From: Endomychus coccineus
Taxonomy: Eukaryota > Arthropoda > Insecta > Coleoptera > Endomychidae
DNA: 64,000 bases
Direction: 5' to 3'
Assembly (NCBI GenBank): GCA_958510875.1
Contig: OY294067.1
Location: 142,581,846 to 142,645,845, forward strand
Below the pieces are notes generated by a model. That model was not told the DNA's origin, ran no database searches, and was given only the letters and a program-made list of their open reading frames with translations. Position 1 is the stretch's first letter. Each line of letters starts with the position of its first letter. The position numbers were made by a program, and so were the translations under genes. Below, in pieces: positions 7,739-16,820 of this stretch.

Positions 7739-8440
7739 ATGTCCAACAATCAGTTCAGTTGTAGTAAAATGTCGTACCAAGATAGTGGTGGTACATCCGA
7801 AGATGGTTCCGAGTTAGATCGAATGTTTGAAGAGTTTGAAATGTTAATTCGTGATGAAAAATTTCTATTGTTGAATACAACATACCCATTGGAGGGGGGT
7901 TATGAAATGAAGTGTGGATTGAGTCCTATGCGAATATTCGCACCAACAATATCACTTATCCATTCTTCGCAAAATTGTAAACTCACCTTTGGACTGCTGG
8001 AATGGTATGACTTCATCGAAGTTCTTCGAACTAAAATCAGCGATTTCTTCTCAAGTTTACAAACAGATTTCGATCCTGCCCCCATAGCATCCGATGAATA
8101 TTGCCAAATAGTTCAACTTGTGTGGGACAATATTGAAAAAGTACTTCAAGTTACGAAGCATGGTATTCATTTTTGGTTGTGTGAGGAAGATGTTCGAGAA
8201 ATTATTAATATCAACGATGGAGTGTTATCACATCGAGTGTCTTTTCTTGAACAATTTGATTTCTCTTCATACTATCACAATGTTATTGATGTGATAAAAA
8301 GCATGAGGAATCATGCCAGTGCATTAGAACTCTTATTTTGTTTTATTAATATTCCATCGCCAAAATGTTTATTGACCAATACACTTGAAGAAATGTTATT
8401 TTACTATAAAAATAAGGTTTTGTATGATTTAGAACAATAA
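7739..8440 (+). CDS. Unknown Polinton protein, last gene of rightward block
   Basis: The frame codes 233 residues from the ATG at 7739; the internal ATG at 7769 (MSYQDSGGTSEDG) is an equally plausible start. The N-terminus is acidic and serine-rich. Residues 60-110 contain RIFAPTISLIHSSQNCKLTF followed by a tryptophan-centred segment LLEWYDFIEVL, a layout that hints at a small single-stranded-DNA-binding or PC4-like fold, but this is weak. The C-terminal half is helical. I do not recognise a family. It is separated from the integrase by 31 bases and ends at a poly(A) signal. Confidence 0.6.
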   Translation: MSNNQFSCSKMSYQDSGGTSEDGSELDRMFEEFEMLIRDEKFLLLNTTYPLEGGYEMKCGLSPMRIFAPTISLIHSSQNCKLTFGLLEWYDFIEVLRTKISDFFSSLQTDFDPAPIASDEYCQIVQLVWDNIEKVLQVTKHGIHFWLCEEDVREIININDGVLSHRVSFLEQFDFSSYYHNVIDVIKSMRNHASALELLFCFINIPSPKCLLTNTLEEMLFYYKNKVLYDLEQ

Positions 8441-8441
8441 A
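8436..8441 (+). terminator. Poly(A) signal overlapping a stop codon
   Basis: AATAAA spans the TAA stop (8438-8440) of the last rightward gene, so the 3' untranslated region would be very short. This fits the compact viral layout. Confidence 0.5.
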
Positions 8442-8465
8442 ATATGATCAACAGTTATTGTTTCT

Positions 8466-8690
8466 TTATTAAAAAACACACATCATAGAAAGTTTTTATT
8501 AAAACAAGTATGTAACATATGAATACAATTACAATTAGCATATCAATACAAATATTAAAATTAACACATACATCATAGAAAGATTTTTTATTAAGACAAA
8601 TGAATACAAATATTAAAATTAACACATACATCAGAGAAAGATTTTTTATTAAAATATATGAATACAAATACAATACAAATAACAAAATTA
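8466..8690. repeat. Imperfect AT-rich tandem repeat between convergent genes
   Basis: Three diverged copies of a unit containing 'acacatacatcatagaaag' then 'attttttatta' and 'gaatacaaatattaaaa' lie at about 8472-8560, 8561-8618 and 8619-8687. The repeat fills the gap between the 3' ends of the rightward block and the polymerase gene. TTTATT motifs within it supply AATAAA signals for the leftward transcript. Confidence 0.75.
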
Positions 8691-8707
8691 ACATATCGAA
8701 ACAAATA

Positions 8708-8974
8708 TCAAGATAATAGTGAATAGTGCCCATAAGGTAAGGTGTTTGTTCTATTCTTTGTCAGGAACCTCTTGTTGTCAAAAGGGCTGAGGGCAATTTT
8801 ATTTTGTTCTATAGTGGAGAGGTTAAAGTTGAAAGATCTGATAGATTTTTGGACTCTATATATCTTATATATCTCGATTTCTTCTTCAGGACATTTAACA
8901 TAATCCTCAAAAGTTATAGAATATTTCAAAACCGAATCTCTAATACCTTTAGCTTTTTTAACGGGTTCTTTCCC
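8708..8974 (-). pseudogene. C-terminal part of the polymerase gene beyond a premature stop
   Basis: This segment continues the polymerase frame without shift after the TAA at 8975-8977. It contains SITFEDYVKC, then NKIALSPFDNKRFL and NTLPYGHY, which match the conserved thumb/C-terminal end of Polinton polymerases. There is no ATG, so it would only be translated by stop-codon readthrough. Confidence 0.8.
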
Positions 8975-11900
8975 TTACACCTTATAACTGTACATTTTAG
9001 AGCGTAAACCGATGAACTTTGTCATTATATGTCCTTTGTTCTCGTCCTTCATTAATCCGACCACTTTCTTGTTTATAGGTGGAATTTCAAAAATATTATC
9101 TAATGCGTAATCGCTAGTGTCAAATTTTTGAACGTTTTTCTTCATAATGGTCTCATAAATATCATCGTCTGTTATTATATGATAGATCAAACTATCTGTA
9201 TCTGTATAACACAGCCTTATCGCTTCGGGATCTTTATATATTTTCAGCATAAAGTTATAATGAAAATCAAACACACAAGTTTTTGAAATATCTAAAATAG
9301 CCATTCCTATATAAATTGGTTTATTAGATAATATTTCGAGTTTGTTTTGCTCGATTGCCATCAAATTTTCATCAAAAATCTTACTACTATTGAAATTCGG
9401 TTGCGAAATATAGTATCGCGCTCCAAATGGTCCATACCATTTATTAACTAATTTAACGCTCCGATGTTTACGTACGTTCTCCATCGATTTCCCAAATATT
9501 GCATTTATAATGAGTTTGAAAAGAGCCTCCTCGAATTTATTCTTTGCAGCTGCACGTAATCGTGTATTTAAATCGATATAAGCTTTCAACCAATTGGATT
9601 GGCTGAACTTTAGGATTCTATGTACCTTCTTCAACACCATCCCCAACGCTAAACATTGTTTCAAATTCCTATAATGAATTATATATTTAGATTTATTGTA
9701 TAACGTCGATAATAATTTTGCTTGTTTAGCATTGGGAGGTTTAGAGTGCAATGGACATAGCGGTAAGTTTTTGTGGGTGTCATGTAATTTCTGAGGGTAT
9801 TCTAGATCTACTTCTAGAATATATCCAACAGGACTTTCATCCGAAATGTCTCTTACATCGATGTTAAGATCATCATACCATTCAAAGTTATCATATGGTA
9901 AATATTGCGCCATAGCCCACCCATATAAATTACAAACATCAAAATACGTGAGATAGCTACTTTCCTCTCGTGAATTATAATCTTTCATATACTTATTATT
10001 AGCAGCCGCGAATCTATTGCTACATTGACTAACACCTCCTCGTATTCCCCTTTCTATAAACATAATCATATCTATATCTTTTAGAAACTGAAGAGAAATA
10101 TTTGTATATTTCAACATACACTCCCATGAGAAGCCCGGTAAAGTGAAATTAAACGTAGGATCAAGTTTATATATCTCTAAACATCTGGCTCTGAAATTTT
10201 CAAAAACATCTGCCAACAGCAAAACATCTGTTTTCAAGTATAAATCGGAATACTCACCTAAATTACTACAATTAAATTTTTGCCAAACGTTTTGAGCATG
10301 TTCATAGTCTCCTTCACTTATTGATTCATCTTTCAATTTATTATGAAAATTTTCGATTGGTGGTAAATTTGATTCGCTCAATTTATTCCAACTATCTAAA
10401 TATTCATATGGGAAAACCCCCTTACGGGTTAATAATTTGAACTGATCGTTTGTCAAATGATTATATTCACGCTTCAAAATTTTCAATTGATCAACATCCA
10501 AAAAGGACACCATTTCATCTAGTGATGTATTTAAAAATCTACATGCATCGATAAAACGGAATTTAACTGGGGAAAAGAAGGAACCTCTAGTAAAACTTAT
10601 ATATTTTTCTTTATTGATTGGTAGTACTTGAATGTTCTGTTTGTTCGCTTTAGCTAAATCTCGTATCAATAGGAACATATCATACCCAGATAGATTATGA
10701 GCTAAAATAGGCACTATAAATTTATGTTTATATTGTAAATTACAATGTTGGTGTGCTAAGCCGCAAAAAACCCCAGTGAAATGACAGTGGTCTCTTACAC
10801 GTATATCCCCATCGGTAAAACATTTTTCACAAATATAACATTTAGTTTCCCCCATTATGGATGATAAATCAACCGCACTCAAACTCATAGGTATGTTACA
10901 CTTCAATTTCTTCTCTATGAATATACTAATTTTGTCTAATTGTTCGGTTAACCATTTGGCTGGTTCTGAACCTCGATAACTATCATATTTCGAAATGGAA
11001 TCATCGAAATAACATTTCAGATAATAGCCTACACTGTAAGCTTCATGTAATTGTTTTCGGTTGGTGTATGAAGCTGAATTTGATGGAGAACAATTTTGGA
11101 TTGGTAGCAATAGAGCCTCAAAATCGAAATAAATCACAAATGGCATTGGAATTTTATTTGAATAATTCTTGAAAACTAAATGGTCTTCTTTAGGGAATTT
11201 TATTTTACATGTATTTATTTCTCCACAATCTTCGATATGAGTCTTGTATTTTATCTCGCTCTTGAAATTATTCAAACAACGTTCACATAAATAAGTTTTA
11301 TGTTTAGTAGTAATTTGCGAATTAATTAGTCGGGCTAAATTTTTAATCAAGCAATAATGGAATTTAACTATTGGATTAACAAAATTCGATGTATCTGAAG
11401 ATTCTACATCGCGATAATATTTATCCTGAATCAACAACAAATTAAAGTGCGTTTCTAGTTTATTTCTTGATAGATATGCGGGGAGAACCTTTAATTTTTC
11501 CTTATCAGCAGCACCATCTGTTTTATCGCATAATTCTAACACAAAAACGTGAATGCTTATATTATTCAGCTTCTCGAATAAATGGATTTGTGAAATAGGC
11601 ATCGGGAAAGTTAAATTTTGTATATTTAAAACAGTACTAAAATGAGGATATGAAGATGTTCGACTTGAATTTGTGTTAATAGCAGGATGCAATCCAGCTG
11701 TTACTGCCCAAGCGAAACAATACTCATCATAATTTTTAACATTGATAACAGCATGTTTATTTGCGATTTCTTTAGGAAGAACTATATAGGAAGATCCCGA
11801 ATTAATTACCTCATGTTTATTGATATTTATTTGCAGACTTACTATATTTCTGAGACTCCAATTTGAATCTTTCTCTTGGAATTCTTCTAATTTTGTAGAA

Positions 11901-12490
11901 AGTTTCTCAATAATATTATCTTTATACCATTCTAATAAATTCGTTGTATTATCTATTCCTATTGATCGTGTATGAAAATTTTTAAAATCTGTCTGAATAA
12001 GTTCATCGTTAACGTTCCCTTTGATGTACTCGCCACAAAATGTTGAATTAACTTTAATAAAATTATATTCATGAAGGATTTTGGAGATTCTAGTATTGAA
12101 AAGATGAAAAGCATCATATAAAAAGTTAATTGGGTCTAAATGCGAAATATTGATAATCAATCCGGTTCTTATTCTACATTTAAAAGCAGACTGTCCATCC
12201 TCCCATCTGATTCTATCACTGCGATTCTTATTTGATATAGATGATTTATTTCTAATTTGTAATAAAATTTTGAAACGCTTTATATGACCGATATTTGTCT
12301 GAAGTTGATTCTTATTAGCTAAATTCAAATCATCTTTCATCAAATGTCTCGAGAACGTACGGATATATTTCGTACAAAAATCTATCCATTTCGTTGTTTC
12401 CTGAGGGGGGAATTTTGACTTATACAAATCTTTTTGAGCCTGATCGATGATTTTAACAATTTCGGTGCTAATCTTTGAAATAGAGTCCAT
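8975..12490 (-). CDS. Protein-primed family B DNA polymerase
   Basis: The 1,171-residue frame replicates the linear genome by protein priming in this family. Visible parts in order: an N-terminal extension (1-390), a C2HC-type zinc finger at about 400-422, exonuclease I with Asp456 and Glu458 in YFDFEA, an HNH-like Cys/His cluster at 551-586 (CYICEKC, RDHCH, HQHCN), exonuclease II AHNLSGYD with Asp604, exonuclease III YLKTDVLLLAD at 751-761, polymerase A DVCNLYGWAM at 851-860, polymerase B KLIINAIFGKSMEN at about 992-1005, and polymerase C CYTDTDS with Asp1097 and Asp1099. All catalytic residues are kept. The frame ends at TAA after SKMYSYKV, before the family's usual C-terminus, which continues in frame to 8708. 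The ATG at 12490 begins MDSISKISTE. Confidence 0.93.
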   Translation of the reverse strand: MDSISKISTEIVKIIDQAQKDLYKSKFPPQETTKWIDFCTKYIRTFSRHLMKDDLNLANKNQLQTNIGHIKRFKILLQIRNKSSISNKNRSDRIRWEDGQSAFKCRIRTGLIINISHLDPINFLYDAFHLFNTRISKILHEYNFIKVNSTFCGEYIKGNVNDELIQTDFKNFHTRSIGIDNTTNLLEWYKDNIIEKLSTKLEEFQEKDSNWSLRNIVSLQININKHEVINSGSSYIVLPKEIANKHAVINVKNYDEYCFAWAVTAGLHPAINTNSSRTSSYPHFSTVLNIQNLTFPMPISQIHLFEKLNNISIHVFVLELCDKTDGAADKEKLKVLPAYLSRNKLETHFNLLLIQDKYYRDVESSDTSNFVNPIVKFHYCLIKNLARLINSQITTKHKTYLCERCLNNFKSEIKYKTHIEDCGEINTCKIKFPKEDHLVFKNYSNKIPMPFVIYFDFEALLLPIQNCSPSNSASYTNRKQLHEAYSVGYYLKCYFDDSISKYDSYRGSEPAKWLTEQLDKISIFIEKKLKCNIPMSLSAVDLSSIMGETKCYICEKCFTDGDIRVRDHCHFTGVFCGLAHQHCNLQYKHKFIVPILAHNLSGYDMFLLIRDLAKANKQNIQVLPINKEKYISFTRGSFFSPVKFRFIDACRFLNTSLDEMVSFLDVDQLKILKREYNHLTNDQFKLLTRKGVFPYEYLDSWNKLSESNLPPIENFHNKLKDESISEGDYEHAQNVWQKFNCSNLGEYSDLYLKTDVLLLADVFENFRARCLEIYKLDPTFNFTLPGFSWECMLKYTNISLQFLKDIDMIMFIERGIRGGVSQCSNRFAAANNKYMKDYNSREESSYLTYFDVCNLYGWAMAQYLPYDNFEWYDDLNIDVRDISDESPVGYILEVDLEYPQKLHDTHKNLPLCPLHSKPPNAKQAKLLSTLYNKSKYIIHYRNLKQCLALGMVLKKVHRILKFSQSNWLKAYIDLNTRLRAAAKNKFEEALFKLIINAIFGKSMENVRKHRSVKLVNKWYGPFGARYYISQPNFNSSKIFDENLMAIEQNKLEILSNKPIYIGMAILDISKTCVFDFHYNFMLKIYKDPEAIRLCYTDTDSLIYHIITDDDIYETIMKKNVQKFDTSDYALDNIFEIPPINKKVVGLMKDENKGHIMTKFIGLRSKMYSYKV

Positions 12491-12550
12491 GATAATGATA
12501 GAACAAAAATCTTACTTTACACCCACCACTTTGAAGTCTGCGAACGCCCC

Positions 12551-12856
12551 CTAAATCTCTCTGAACTCGATTTTTGCTGCTGGATTCGATTTCCCAAAAT
12601 GTTCCTCTCCTCTATAAATCAGTCCTATGCATTGTTTTTCATTGATGCGATCCAACAGAGGTTTGAGTAGTGGTGTTAAACGTTTTGGGAGGAAAACACC
12701 AAAATCGTCAATCTCTGCTAGCACAGATTCTCCAAACCGGGTGTTGACAATTTTCGCATTAGTTATCTTATAAACTTTACCTTCTTCGAGCTGGTTAACT
12801 TTTTTCGTAGGAAATCTCTGTAATAGAGAACACGAGTTTAATGCTTCCATGCTCAT
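12551..12856 (-). CDS. Small OB-like protein next to the polymerase
   Basis: The 101-residue product starts MSMEALNSCSLLQRFPTKK. A compact beta-rich region follows (KVYKITNAKIVNTRFGESVL, AEIDDFGVFLPKRLTPLL), resembling small proteins common beside insect Polinton polymerases. The alternating strand pattern suggests an OB fold and a single-stranded-DNA-binding role in replication, which is inference. It sits 60 bases upstream of the polymerase ATG on the same strand, consistent with co-transcription. Confidence 0.65.
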   Translation of the reverse strand: MSMEALNSCSLLQRFPTKKVNQLEEGKVYKITNAKIVNTRFGESVLAEIDDFGVFLPKRLTPLLKPLLDRINEKQCIGLIYRGEEHFGKSNPAAKIEFREI

Positions 12857-12876
12857 TATGATATGAATATCTATAA

Positions 12877-13457
12877 CAAGGATAAATATTACTCAAAAGA
12901 ATTCGGTATATTTTCAGAACATCGATCGAGAGAACAATAGTGGTAATAATCGGTGTGAATCTCAGTGTACAATAGTAAGTGAATGTAATAATCGGTGTGA
13001 ATTTAAGTGGAGAGCTAGCTTGTTGAAGTTAATTTGAAATGTATCTATTTGAAATAAAAGTTCCCTAAATCGAGTTTATTATCATACGAATCATATTCAT
13101 TTGAAGTTAATTTGAAATATATCAACTTGAAATGAGAGTTTTCTGAATCAAATAATAATATAGACTTACCACAAATTGAACAAGGATAAATATTACTCAA
13201 TAGAATTCGGTATATCTCCAAAACATCGGTCGAGAAAACAATAGTGGTAATAATCGGTGTGAATCTGAGTGTACAATAGTAAGTAGATGTAATAATCGGT
13301 GTGTGAATTTAAGTGGAGAGCTAGCTTGTTGACAATTTGAAATAAAAGTTCCCTAAATCGATTTTATTATCATACGAATCATATTCATTTGGAATATATC
13401 AACTTGAAATGAGAGTCTTCTCAATGAAATAATAATATAGACTTACCTCAAATTGCA
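12877..13457. repeat. Two tandem copies of a ~300-base repeat at the right end of the Polinton
   Basis: Copy 1 (12,877-13,180) and copy 2 (13,181-13,457) both begin caaggataaatattactcaa and end near atagacttacc. Each contains the pair 'aataatcggtgtgaat' twice and the stretch gtggagagctagcttgttga. Copy 2 lacks about 25 bases. No reading frame crosses them. They lie upstream of the leftward polymerase block and may hold its promoter. Confidence 0.85.
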
Positions 13458-13887
13458 CCACACAAAAAACACGAGTTGCACGTTAGAGAATCAAATGTGT
13501 AATGATTAAATTATATTCGAGACAATACCATTTCCACCTTCTTATCTACGCTGCGCGCGATTCCTACAGTTGCCTACGTGACACATTCCCACGATAATTT
13601 GCTGAGTTATCAATATCAGCACAAGAAACAGTTTACGTTTTCATTTTGTTGTTGATAAGATTAATATTTCAAACTAAGCATTTCTCGTAGATAAAATATC
13701 AACCAATCAGTTGGTTGCAAAACAAAGTGTTACTGTTTCCGTTTAAAATTGAATACAATGGCTCTATAATCTACCACACACAAGTTACGACTTGTTGATG
13801 ACAGGAAACCTCATTGATAAGATTAATATTTCAAACTAAGCATTTCTATTTATACGTAGACCAAACTCGCAATCACGCTATCTAGCC
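13458..13887. other. Non-coding right flank with a direct repeat
   Basis: No gene is seen. The segment gataagattaatatttcaaactaagcatttct occurs twice, at 13,654-13,687 and 13,816-13,849. This is probably part of the Polinton terminal region, but the other terminus is outside the window. Confidence 0.5.
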
Positions 13888-14057
13888 GATAACGTTATCT
13901 ACCCGATAACACTAATTACACACATCGCCAGCATGGGTGACTCACAATCACTGATAATGCTATCTACCCGATAACGTTATCTACCCGATAACACTAATTA
14001 CACACACTGGATGCCAGACCGAGTCACTGATAACGCTATCTAGCCGATAACGTTATC
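13888..14057. repeat. Three GATAACGTTATC palindromes in a short tandem array
   Basis: The perfect 12-base palindrome GATAACGTTATC occurs at 13,888-13,899, 13,970-13,981 and 14,046-14,057, each followed by TACCCGATAAC and, in two cases, ACTAATTACACACA. GATAAC half-sites recur many times around them. The spacing is 82 and 76 bases. Confidence 0.85.
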
Positions 14058-14167
14058 TACCCGATAACATACATCGCCAGCGCAGACCGGAAGTGGAGAC
14101 CTGATAATCGGAGCTCAGACCGGAAGTGACGTCACACTTCCTGTCCCAAAGGTAGCCCACTGTATCT

Positions 14168-14932
14168 ACTGTCGTCACGGATTATTTGAGTGAATCTTCG
14201 CTCAATTTCTCATTGAAGAAATCTTCAGCTGATATTGTAGTTCGTAGATTAGGAGATGTGTTCTCAATGTTTAGGGTACCTAGAATTTCAATTAGTGACA
14301 ACGGTGTTCAATTTAGGAGTAAGCAATTCCAACGATTGTTGCAAACATATACTGTTCGCCATAAATTGTGTCCTCTTTATCATTCACGTAGTAATCCTAC
14401 CCGATCAAGACCATGTTGAGTAGTTACGTATCCGATAATCATTGTCTTTGGGACGGGGCATTGCCAAAAATGGCGTGTGCCATAAGAACGGCAAGGCATG
14501 AATCCACTAAACTATCCCCATATTTCACTAATTTCGGTAGACATATGAAATTGTCAGGTTTAGATTATGAGAATGCGGACTTACCAACGAATGAGGGCGC
14601 TGTACCAATTTCTGATATTACTAGGAATGAGACGTGACGTAAAGGAAAGATTAGAGAAGACTGCCAAACAGAATTGTCACCGGTATAACTTGTGCCGAAG
14701 GAATGAGGAATATTTACCTAATCATGTGATGTGGAGGGGAAATTACATTTTGTCTGATGCTTCCAAATATTTTTCTGGCAAACTTGCTCCCAAATACGTA
14801 GGTCCGTTCTATATGGATAATAGAATCTCTCCTTGGACATATGAGTTGTGCGATGATGAGGGGAATGTTAAGGGAATTTGGCACATTAAGGACTCGAAAG
14901 CACACCCAGACGAAGATCGGGGTATTATTTGA
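14168..14932 (+). pseudogene. Ty3/gypsy-type integrase remnant
   Basis: Three overlapping frames together cover an integrase core and C-terminus. The first keeps TVVTDYLS (first catalytic Asp) and ISDNGVQF (second Asp). The second, from 14,413, has SDNHCLWDGALPKMACAIRT. The third, to 14,932, has HVMWRGNYILSD and KLAPKYVGPF, the usual gypsy C-terminal module. A small deletion near 14,405 removed the part around the third catalytic residue, and a second frame break lies near 14,630. No gag, protease or reverse transcriptase is found upstream, where the Polinton lies. Confidence 0.85.
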
Positions 14933-14954
14933 GTTGGGTGTTATTAGTTGTCTC

Positions 14955-15106
14955 TAACTCGTGTTGGTTCCGGGTTGCGAATAGGCCAACGGTTTCATCC
15001 GCCTGAAGTAGGAGTCTTCTGGAGGAATATTAACGCGTGTTGGTTCCGGGTTGCGAATAGGCCAACGGTTTTTTTCGCCTGAAGTAGGAGTCTTCTGAAG
15101 GAATAT
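14955..15106. repeat. 76-base tandem direct repeat
   Basis: Two near-identical units, 14,955-15,030 and 15,031-15,106, both contain gtgttggttccgggttgcga and gtaggagtcttctg. They lie between the gypsy integrase and its possible 3' LTR. Confidence 0.85.
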
Positions 15107-15655
15107 TGAGGGTTGGTCACTCGTCATTAAGAACCTGCCTGGTTAAAGTTCTGGTGGGAGCGAGAGAATACCGTTTGTGTGATTCCTTCTGTGCCCGAAT
15201 TTGCTGTTTTTTTATTTTTTATTTTTGACTCTAACTTCATTACCTTCTGTTATGAATCTGTTTGATTGCTAGTTGTTTGGTTCCGGGGGATCGCAATCCT
15301 TATGCGCGGATGAACAACTCGACGACGGGAGTTACCTAAGGAGCACGAAGCGTTTATTTGATCTTACGCCGCTCGGTACTCCAGGCCAATCGTTGACCTG
15401 ATCATTATCATATTGGAGGGCGAGCTTTTGATTCCTTCTGCTGGATTCTCAATTAGGCGCATATCATTAGTTTCAGATAATTCCTTAAAAAGAATTATGA
15501 ATGGTGTGTTGTTCATTGTTGGTTTTTTTTGTGGGATTCAAGGGTGGTTTTAAGGTCCCACTTCCTTCAGAAATAGCGATCTTGGTTTTCATTTTTTACT
15601 ATTGGTTTCCTGATTTATTTTCCACGTTCAGTCTTGGTGAAAATTTGGGAAATTT

Positions 15656-16820
15656 TCTTGGAGTAGGGGGGAATTTGTAACGTGTAAATTCCACTTAACG
15701 GCTTAGAAATGGCTGCTGTAGTACAATCGGTTAACTCCTGTGACGTCAGCTATGCTATTCCGTATATTCTAAGAGTCATGGTTGTTTAGTGTCAGATCCG
15801 TAGTTACCGCTTCTATTTCGAGGTTGTTTTGTGAGAAATCGAAACTCCGGAAAGAAAGAGAAAATGGCGTTCACTTCTGGTCAAATCGTTCAAGCGGGAA
15901 GTCGTTTTGCTAGGTTATTTTAACAGGGAGGTGATATCAAGCTTATGTTTGAAGCCAAGTTCTGGGAATATACTTCCGCTGAAAGTAAAGGCATCAATTA
16001 CCAATTTGGATTGGAATAATTTGAATTAATTAATACACCTCAGGGGATTAAAACTCAGTTTCAACGTGACTGGTTGTAGACGGAAGTAAAGTTTGTCTTA
16101 TTGGGAGGAAAACCCTATCGTGATAGAGGTTAATATCTTCGTAATTCCATTTGATTTATTCACTGACTTCAAGAATTAATTTGCCTTCACAGGTGGTATC
16201 TGACAGGACATAGGTTAGTCCTAATTTGTTCAACAATCGTTATGTATTTTGTTCATGTCTGTCTCCTGAGGACAATAGAGGTTTGAACATTTCGTGATTT
16301 CGGGGTTCCTTTTTTCTGTTTATGTTGTGGAAAATTCAACAAGTTTATTGAGGTTGGCTTGAATCTGCTGTGGAAAAATTACGCTAGAAGTTGCTGATTC
16401 ACTTGTGATGTACAATCGTGGAAATTGTATTACAACTTTGGCAGGAGTCCCCTACATCAAGTAGGGAGTATTAATCCATAACCGAGCAAGTACAACATCT
16501 TATCAAGCACTCACCAGATCAGGCTACCCGACTTTGGGCTTATGTAACATTTGAAATAATCATTGAGAATTTGTATATTGTGTAAATTCAACTGTTCACT
16601 TTGATTCAATGATTTGAGCAATTACCTTCATCCATATTTTCAATTCATTCACTTCATATCTCACTAATATTAAGTTCTGTCATAAACTGTATCAACATTA
16701 GTTTTAATTACTAGTGAATTACAATCATTCTGGGTACAGGTCTTCAATTTTTTATACTTTCAGGGTAATTTTATCTGGGGACTTGTGTATTTGTATCCCC
16801 TAGCTCTGGCGCCCGAATTT
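15656..16820 (+). mobile_element. Possible gypsy LTR with polypurine tract
   Basis: A purine-rich tract (ggagtaggggggaa) ends at 15,673 and is followed at 15,676 by TGTAACG, a normal start for a Ty3/gypsy LTR downstream of an integrase. At 16,807 a TGGCGCCCGAA motif resembles a tRNA-Lys primer-binding site, which would normally follow a 5' LTR. I see no second LTR copy in the window and no clear terminal CA, so the boundary is tentative. Confidence 0.35.

Larger units (their letters stand above)
1..14110. mobile_element. Polinton/Maverick (adintovirus-like) endogenous virus, left end outside window
   Basis: A compact block of about 15 reading frames holds the hallmark set of Polintons: family B DNA polymerase, DDE integrase, FtsK/HerA packaging ATPase, adenain-like protease, double-jelly-roll major capsid and penton-like minor capsid proteins. 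A phospholipase A2 domain of parvovirus type and a glycine-rich core protein point towards the insect adintovirus-like lineage. Gaps between genes are 5 to 60 bases and some genes overlap. Transcription is organised as a leftward capsid block, a rightward ATPase-to-integrase block and a leftward polymerase block. The right boundary is set loosely where a gypsy fragment begins near 14,150. Terminal inverted repeats cannot be tested because the left end is missing. Two nonsense codons and one frame break suggest a decaying but recent copy. Confidence 0.93.

Noticed and set aside
8975..8977. Programmed readthrough or an alternative genetic code for the polymerase stop
   Set aside because: TAA and TGA both act as normal stops in neighbouring genes, and the codon context does not favour readthrough. 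A mutation is simpler.
13888..14057. The palindrome array as a CRISPR array
   Set aside because: Spacers are not unique or of even length, the repeats are short and palindromic, and the genome is eukaryotic.
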